64,000 nucleotides of DNA from Cornus controversa (lineage: Eukaryota; Streptophyta; Magnoliopsida; Cornales; Cornaceae), in contig CM048850.1 in NCBI GenBank assembly GCA_026545225.1, positions 4,712,001-4,776,000 on the forward strand. Reading direction: 5' to 3'. A program made the position numbers and the translations under genes. The notes below the pieces were generated by a model. That model searched no databases. It was not told the DNA's origin and worked only from the letters and a program-made list of their open reading frames with translations. Below are positions 57,251 through 64,000 of the stretch, piece after piece (the first letter of the stretch is position 1; each line of letters starts with the position of its first letter).

Positions 57251-59399
57251 TGTCACACCCTGAATGTCCATACCCAGAATGGTACAAAAACTCAAGGGTG
57301 AAGAAGTGAAACATCACTTCTTAACATACATCACAACACAACCTTAACATATATAAATATCAACTAACACATGTAATACTCATCAAGTGAACACCTACCC
57401 CATTTATACATAGTTGTTCTTATCCAAAACCAACATTTAAGGCATAAATGACTATATACAATATCTCAAAATAAAAGTCTCCTTATACATGTCTAAATGC
57501 ATCATGTCCACATCTCGGACGTGCATAACACAAAATAACCAAAAGGAGTTCTTCTAAACTCTAAATCCAACTTATGGTTGGTTACCCTCAGTGACCTCAA
57601 TGCCATTTCCTAAAATTGTTAATGTAGCGGCAGTGAGCAAAGTCAACGGCTCATGGTCATATGTTGTGCAATCCACTTAAGTCCTCATATTTCATATTAA
57701 TACATAAATCAATCAAAATGCATAGCAGAGCTACGTGCCATGCTTCCTAGCATTCTAGTCAATGCCATAATTGATTTATTCACATGGTATACAAGTCAAT
57801 ACACATGACAATTCATAAAGCTCAATCTAGTTCCATGCATTAATGCACAACTTCATCATACTTATAACATATGACAAACAAAAAAACTCAAATATAGAGT
57901 CCAACACAAAATCACACTGCTCTCGAAATTTGAAGCCCCATACCCCACGTTCATAGTTATTTTTAGGCTACTAACCCACTGGTAACCAACCCTCTTGTAT
58001 ATGTTTGAGGTCTTTCAACCCCGGAGGATATATTTCTCCTCTACTTTATACATGAGTCATTTCCGAGATGTCATTCCATACACCCCAAACATGTCACGTT
58101 TAACATATACACACGCAAGTCCTCGATGAACCGTTAATGACATATACAAAATCCATTTATTTCAAAACAACTCACATTAAGCTTTAAGCTTAACCCATAA
58201 CACCACATCACTAGAAATCCCACATAACCTCATATATGCCAAACATTTATCATATATGGCCTATAATCACAAGGCATGCATTCTAGGCATTCTACATCAC
58301 AATTTTAGTCATTTTCATTAAAGTAAATAAAAAAACAACAACATAATTTCTCATATTTTCAAAAATAATATGAAAACCTAACATTTTATGCATATAATAT
58401 GAAATTAAACTTTAATTGAAAGACACAACACACACCCCCTACTTTAAGAGATTAAATTTGAATTTCATGTCATAGGTTCAATTTCTAGCATGTCAAGCAA
58501 TAAATCGTTAATGACATATACAAAATCTATTTATTTTAAAACAATTCACATTATGCCCTAAGACTAACCCATAACACCACATCACTAGAAATCCCACATA
58601 ACCTCATGTATGCCAAACATTTATCACATATGGCTTATAATCACAAGGCATGCATTCTACATCATAATTTTAGTCATTTTCATTAAAGTAAAGAAAAAAA
58701 CAACAACATAATTTCTCATATTTTCAAAAATAACATGAAAACCTAACATTTTATGCATATAATATGAAATTAAGCTTGAATTGAAAGACACAACACACAC
58801 CCCTACCTTAAGAGATTAAATCTCTAACACCACTCAAATTTAGAAACTCAAAAATACCCAAGCCTATCTTTGTTCGGATCAAAACGATGCCCTCACCACA
58901 TAAAACAAACTTCCTTTCATCAGCACATTTCAAATCTCACCCTAAAGTCTCCAAAACTTAGAGAGAAGGAAGAAAATTGAAGAAAGAAGAGAGAACAGAA
59001 GTTCACGGCTACTTAGGAAGAAAGAAATGGCTAGAAATATCTAAAATATGATATTTAAAAGCCCTAGGGCATAAAATGACCAAAACGCCCTTAGTTGACT
59101 TAACGTATTTCCCGACCTCCGTTTTTGAATCTGAAAGCGGCTATGACCTCGAAATCAATTATACATCTCTTCTAAAATTCTATTTGGTGTCAAACAAAAA
59201 ATAAAATTTTCTTAAAAAATCTCAGGTTTCCCAGGTCCCATCAACCCAAAAAATTTAAATTGAGCCAAATGACTTAGAAAACTCCTCGGACCTTTACACA
59301 AGTCCCTACATATGTAAATCACATTGAAAATATATGCAAATCTATTTATAATCTTATTTTAAAAAATAAATAAATAAAAGAAAATTTTGAATCTCTACA
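57251..59399 (-). repeat. T2 5' LTR with internal duplication
   Basis: Starts TGTCACACCCTG and ends GAATCTCTACA. A block starting near 58138 (ATGACATATACAAAATC) is repeated from about 58511, making this LTR 278 bp longer than its partner; part of the first copy is also deleted near 58128. Confidence 0.9.
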
Positions 59400-59463
59400 G
59401 GCTTGAACAAGTGACGAAACATCTAAGGGTAATGTCTACACCCGATGATGGAATGAAGGTGAT
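59400..59463 (+). pseudogene. T5 gag, middle fragment
   Basis: Reads LEQVTKHLRVMSTPDDGMKV, lying between the GGCTT duplication of T2 and the GTGAT duplication of T4. Continues at 61900 with ILATYSFLRGVDI. Confidence 0.85.
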
Positions 59464-61894
59464 TATCACGCCCTGATTTCTGTTCTCCAAAAACCAAGGG
59501 TGACTGAATTTTCACTCATTGAATCACCTCATGAATCTCGCTATGGTATCTTACTCTGATACCATGTTGTCGCGCCCTGATTTCCATTATTCGAAAACTG
59601 AAGGTGAACTCATCCATTAATGACTAATGAACTTTATTTACTCTTAAATATTGCAGAAGCTTAACTATTTTCTTACACATAGACATGCTAACTCAACCTC
59701 AACCGCAACAAATCTAAAAAAGCCCCAAATCAAGCCACAATTACATAACTCCTAAATTTTTAGAACTCAACTCCCCTTGTAACTGGAACTTGAAATTGAA
59801 ACGCTCAAAATTGGATAGAGGATTCAAAAATACTCAATTTCAGAAAAATCACACTCAATTTTGATTTAAAATGAAAAAGTTATACCCGATTGAAGTTTGA
59901 GCTAATTTCGGATAATGCTGTGAATAGTGACTTCGATCCATCGAAATGGCAACTTCAATCCATCGAAGTTTTGATGCATCGAACATGTATCGACTTAATT
60001 ATCAAAACCTGCTATCTAGTAGTCGAAATTCCCAACTTATAGGCTCCAAAACTTCTCTAAAAAGCCTAAAAATCATCAAACGTCATCCACAACATGTACA
60101 AATGATAAAAACATCATCATACACCATTCTAATCATGAATCTACATCTCCAACAATCATATCCAAGAACTTATACATAATGGAATCAAAACCAACATTCT
60201 TCCATTCAAAACCCACAAATCACATATGATCCATTTATGATCATTACATTTGAAACTATAGTGCATCAACATGAATCAAATGTAAATATAACATCATTAA
60301 CATAGTCCACATGCCACAAACTGGCATCAACATCTATTTACATCTTAAAAGGTTAAAAGTCCAAAAATGGAACTCAACAAGTTCCATTGAGTTATTCATG
60401 CTTCATCCTCCATTGGTGCCTTATCTGAAAAGTTTATATAAATAGGGGGTGAGCTTATTCTCTCTCGCTCAGTAGGAATGATCCACCCAACTCTACTCTA
60501 AATCAGGCAGCTATGCTTGGATGCATTGAAATCATTACATGTCTACATGACAAATATCCATACTTTTTACCCATAACAATCACGTTTTATAAATCATGTA
60601 TGATGCTTCACATTCCAATATATACATACAAGTAGAAAATTGAGCAAGTCACAATTCAATGTATAAATCAAGCCACATAAGTCCAAAAATCAATTCAAAG
60701 GGACACTTTTATCAAATCAATAGTAAAGGTCCCATTGGCACCTAAACAGTGCTTACGCTTCTTGGTTCACTATTCTAACGGATGTGACACTGCTCGGCCA
60801 AGTTTTGGGTCTTTCACCCTAGGGGTCCATTCCCTTATCTTAATTCTTACACTCTTGCCCCAAAACTCGTCACATAGTGCATTTTATCACATAATGCACA
60901 TATCCTACACAATGAAATGCATTTTGTCAAATCAACACATTTTCTTCCTCAAATCAAACATGTCACAATGTTATTTCACTCACATCATGAAAATCATCAT
61001 GTTTATGCAATTTTTAAGAAAATCGTATCTTTTATGGATCATTCTATATAAAAACTCAGATTTATACATTTTCATTAAATGAACACAGTTTCAACAATTA
61101 GCATACATAGTCTTAATATCACATATGTGACGTATATAAGCCCTAAATAACATGTTAGAAATATATATGCATAAATCACATTTTCATATATATAAATACT
61201 TACACCAAACCCTAACCCAAGAAATCTGAACCTATCTTTTATGGCACAATAAAAAGGACCTATAGAATCAAAGTAAAGATGAGTCTAGCACCCCTACCTC
61301 AAATCTTAAGCTTTGAATCCAAATTTGAGAAATCCTAACTTTCTCAACTTCATGAAACACGGACTTTGTTCAGTTCAAATTGAAGCCCTCGACACCCTCT
61401 ACATACTTTCCTTCTTCGGGATCCTATAAATCACACCTCAAGTGACCTAAAATCTAGAGAGAATGGAGAGAGATGAAGTGGTGACTTTTATAGAGAAAGT
61501 GAGATATTTAAATATGAAATATCCCAGACCTTGGGATATTTATTTCACTCCTAGGGCGCAAAAAGACCGTTTTGCCCCTCCCGGCCTCCGTTTTCAATTT
61601 CAAAAACTCTGTTGGACTCAAAATTTCTTCCTTAATACTCTAAAATTTTCATTTAATTCATAGTTAAAAATAAAAATTTTCAAATTTTTCGGACCCACTT
61701 AACCCCATCCCGGGGCTCCTGTTGACCAAAAAGTCAAACTTTTTCAAAAGTTGTCAAAACTTTCCAAAACCATCATCTAACCCTCTTAACATGTTCTCCA
61801 CATTCAAAACATGTTAAATATCATTTTAAATGAGTTTAAAGCAATAAATGATGAAAAATTAAAAAATCGGTCAAAATTGGGCACGGTCTCTACA
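59464..61894 (-). mobile_element. T4: Tekay-type solo LTR inserted in T5 gag
   Basis: On the plus strand it starts TATCACGCCCTG (TG mutated to TA) and ends GCACGGTCTCTACA. GTGAT is duplicated at 59459-59463 and 61895-61899, and removal restores the T5 gag frame. It aligns along its length with the T1 LTR. A second LTR start, TGTCGCGCCCTG, lies at 59568, preceded by ACTCTGATACCATGT, a nearly perfect primer-site match inside the LTR. A palindrome cluster lies at 59932-59983. No internal domain is present, so it is a solo LTR of about 2.43 kb. Confidence 0.92.
59932..59983. repeat. Variable-core palindrome cluster in T4
   Basis: TTCGAT-CC-ATCGAA (59932), TTCAAT-CC-ATCGAA (59954) and TTTGAT-GC-ATCGAA (59970). 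Intervals are 22 and 16 bp. The position in the LTR matches the T1 cluster, just after GCTGTGAATAGT. Confidence 0.88.
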
Positions 61895-62640
61895 GTGATA
61901 TTAGCCACTTATTCATTCTTGAGGGGTGTTGATATATAGTGAAAATTGGTGAGTGACCGACATGATGTGGAAACCATAGGATGGGAGGCGTTTAAGACTT
62001 TTCCTTGAGCACTACTTTCCAATGCTTAAGAGGAGGGAACTAAAGAAGGAATTCAATGAGCTAACACATAAGGGCATGGTGGTGATTGAGTATGAGAACA
62101 AGTTCACCTTTCTCTCACATTTTTCTCCTGAAGTGGTGGGGTATGAAGAGGAAAAGACGTGGAGGTTTGTTAATGGCCTTCACCATTCCATTAGGCCCAT
62201 TGTGTATATTTTGGGCTTGAAGGTGTATGCTCAAGTGGTGGAAAATGCTTTGATGGCAGAAGCTGAGGCCAAGGATAGGCAAAGAAAATGAGAGGCTTAG
62301 AGACAGAATAAGAACTTGACTATCGCCTCAGAGGAGCATGCAAGGAAGAAATTCAAGAGTGATCTTTCATAATCAGTAGGGTCAGTGGGATAGCCCATGG
62401 CACGTTGTACGCCTTTCAGTCTTATGCCTTTGGGATCTACTTGGGTAGATGTAGTGTGCTACAAATGTAGCAACCTAGGCAGTACAAGGCGGACTATCCT
62501 ATGAGGCAACCTATGAGTCAACCTAACATGGTAACTTATTTCGAGTGTGGTCAGCCCAAGCACATGGTAAGGTATTGTCCATAGTAAGGTAAAGGTGCCA
62601 AGGGTGGTCAGAGTTCACAGTAGAGGCCAGCTTAGACTGT
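61895..62640 (+). pseudogene. T5 gag, last fragment
   Basis: After two stops, DVETIGWEAFKTF and, in another frame, MLKRRELKKEFNELTHKG and VVIEYENKFTFLSHFSPEVV (62022-62291) make up the rest of the capsid domain. Near 62540 a single zinc knuckle survives as TYFECGQPKHMVRYCP, with the first Cys replaced by Tyr. Confidence 0.88.
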
Positions 62641-62849
62641 GACTATGCAGATAGGCTATAGAGCATTACTACCACCATAGCCAGCTTTATCTGCTCAGAG
62701 TGCACGACCAGTGAGGAGGTATACCCCTAGTGTGTCCACATAGCATTCTCGTTTTCAGGGTAGTGGTTCATATGAGCAGAGGACTTAGGGCAGGGTGTAT
62801 GTTGTGAAACCTATAGACTCTTTAGCTAAACCTTCAGTGGTTAGAAGTA

Positions 62850-64000
62850 TATTTCTGGTGTATAGTTTTTAGGTTTGTGTATTAGTTGATTCGGGTGTGT
62901 CATACTTATTCATTTTTACATCATTTGCACACGCATTGGGGCTAGAGGTTAGTCTATTTGATAGAATTATTTGTGTTGATACACCAATGGGCGGTACAAT
63001 GATTCTTGACAGAGTGTTCCGGGGACATGCTATTGAGATAGTCGAACAGGCGCTTGATTTTGATTTTATTCTCCTCGATGTGAGTAGTTTTGATATTATC
63101 ATTGGGATGGACTGGTTATCATAATTCTATTTGACGATAGATTGTTTTAGAAGGCGAGTGACAATTTATATGCTCGAAGGAGATTATTTTTATTTTGTGG
63201 GAGATCAGACATATTCATATACTTCTCTATGTTATGGTATTAGTGGTCGGGAGTGATATAGTTTCATCTTGGCTAGTCTTTTGGCCAAGGGAGAGGAGAT
63301 TCTGAGGGAGATATATCCAACAGTTGTCTGTGACTTCTTGGATGTCTTTCTAGAGGATTTGATGAAATTACCTCCCAAGAGAGAGGTAAAGTTTGCTATT
63401 GACCTTATACCCAGTACATTACCTATCTCTATGGCACTGTATCGAATGACACTGGCAAATTTGGTAGAACTAAAGCGTCAATTGGATGATTTAAAAGTTA
63501 AGGGATTTATTAGACCAAGTGCATCACTATAAGAAGCACTGGTGTTATTTTATAAGAAGAAAGATGATTCTTTGAGATTGTGCATTGATTATCAAAAATT
63601 GAATCATGTAACAATCAAGAACAAGTATTTGTTACCGAGGATATATGACCTATTCGATTAGTTGAAGGGAGCTCACTGCTTCTCAAAAATTGATTTAAGG
63701 TCAGGATATTACCAATTGAGGGTAAAGGATGAGGATATTCATAAGATGACTTTTCGTACTCGGTATGGACATTATAAATTCATCGTAATGCCATTTGGTT
63801 TGATAAATGCATCGGTGTCATTTATAGATTTGATGAACCGAGCATTTCATGAGTATCTAGATTCTTTTGTGGTAGTGTTTGTAGATGACATACTTGTGTA
63901 CTCATCTTTAGAGGACAAACATGAGTTACATTTGAGGATTATTTACAAATTCTTAGAGAGCACTGATTGTATGCTAAATACAAAAAATGTGAGTTTTGGC
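62850..64000 (+). pseudogene. T5 protease and reverse transcriptase, partial (window edge)
   Basis: One frame runs from about 62850 to the end. The protease has VLVDSGVSYLFIFTSFAHAL (DSGV; Ala of the DSGA box replaced) and FDIIIGMDWLS, then a TAA. A linker follows ([19 protein letters not shown]). RT has [10 protein letters not shown], a stop at 63530, [18 protein letters not shown], a TAG at 63659, [36 protein letters not shown] and [16 protein letters not shown] continues past the window edge. Confidence 0.93.

Larger units (their letters stand above)
50511..59399 (-). mobile_element. T2: complete but decayed Tekay-type chromovirus
   Basis: LTRs at 50511-52381 (1871 bp) and 57251-59399 (2149 bp) with TGTCA...CTCTACA ends on the plus strand, and GGCTT duplicated at 50506-50510 and 59400-59404. 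The iMet-type primer site is at 57236-57247 and the polypurine tract at 52382 (ACCTTCCCCACC). The gene order on the minus strand is gag, protease, RT, RNase H, integrase, chromodomain. A short sample suggests roughly 10% LTR divergence, so it is older than E1 and E2. The length difference comes mainly from a tandem duplication in the right LTR. Confidence 0.93.
50133..64000 (+). mobile_element. T5: Tekay-type Ty3/gypsy element, 5' end lost, cut by T2 and T4, runs off the window
   Basis: A plus-strand element present as 50133-50510, 59400-59463 and 61895-64000. The gag text reads continuously across both insertions once T2, T4 and their duplications are removed. No 5' LTR or primer site is found between 50133 and the gag start, so it was truncated, with the junction against T3 RT at 50132/50133. 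Protease and RT follow up to the window end. Several stops and a gag/pol frame change show it is dead. Confidence 0.85.

Overview
This window looks like repeat-dense, probably pericentromeric, nuclear DNA of a flowering plant. I can support no host gene, tRNA or rRNA gene. Almost every base belongs to LTR retrotransposons that have inserted into one another. The plant assignment rests on three things: the lineages present (Athila-type and Tat-type Ty3/gypsy, and chromodomain-bearing Tekay/Del-type Ty3/gypsy), their primer sites (tRNA-Asp type for Athila, tRNA-iMet type for Tekay), and a Tat-specific second RNase H and antisense gene. I cannot name the species. LTR divergences below are hand counts.

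Layout, left to right. T1 (1-24660, minus) is a Tekay-type chromovirus with 3-kb LTRs. It is split by E1 (1690-12861, plus; Athila-type, 1509-bp LTRs, TSD CCATG, about 2.3% LTR divergence) and by E2 (13590-19003, plus; a small non-autonomous Athila relative, TSD ACTGT/ACTAT, about 1.4%). Next comes a 3.3-kb AT-rich tandem array (24661-27950) of alternating ~164- and ~206-bp monomers, then 0.8 kb of unassigned DNA. O1 (28751-42385, plus; Tat-type, TSD GTAAT, about 8%) follows. Its protease gene is split by X (31171-35375), a 4.2-kb Tekay-type solo LTR with TSD TGGTT. O1 also carries an antisense, intron-containing gene between pol and its 3' LTR. 42391-44023 may be a decayed copia 3' end. T3 (44024-50132, minus) is a truncated Tekay-type element whose LTR is split by S (44600-45966), a solo LTR with TSD ACCAC. 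T5 (50133-64000, plus) is a broken Tekay-type element whose gag is cut twice: by T2 (50511-59399, minus; complete Tekay-type, TSD GGCTT) and by T4 (59464-61894, minus; solo LTR, TSD GTGAT). T5 runs off the right edge.

How the parts work together: each full element carries the parts needed to copy itself (gag particle, protease, reverse transcriptase/RNase H, integrase, primer site, polypurine tract), but every pol here is broken. E1 has lost its integrase core by a deletion that keeps the reading frame. E2 keeps only an intact gag-like ORF and its cis signals. Both would have needed enzymes from other copies to move.

Most unusual signal: several LTRs or internal regions from unrelated families carry clusters of short palindromes with a variable two-base centre (TTCGAT-NN-ATCGAA in the Tekay LTRs, TTTGAGG-NN-CCTCAAA in S). 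They are spaced about 21-22 bp apart, roughly two DNA helical turns. A related ~23-bp version (GATCGATC core) lies inside Athila E1. A second notable signal is that three Tekay-type LTRs (T1, T3, T4) begin with a 100-134-bp tandem duplication that has trapped a copy of the primer-binding site inside the LTR.
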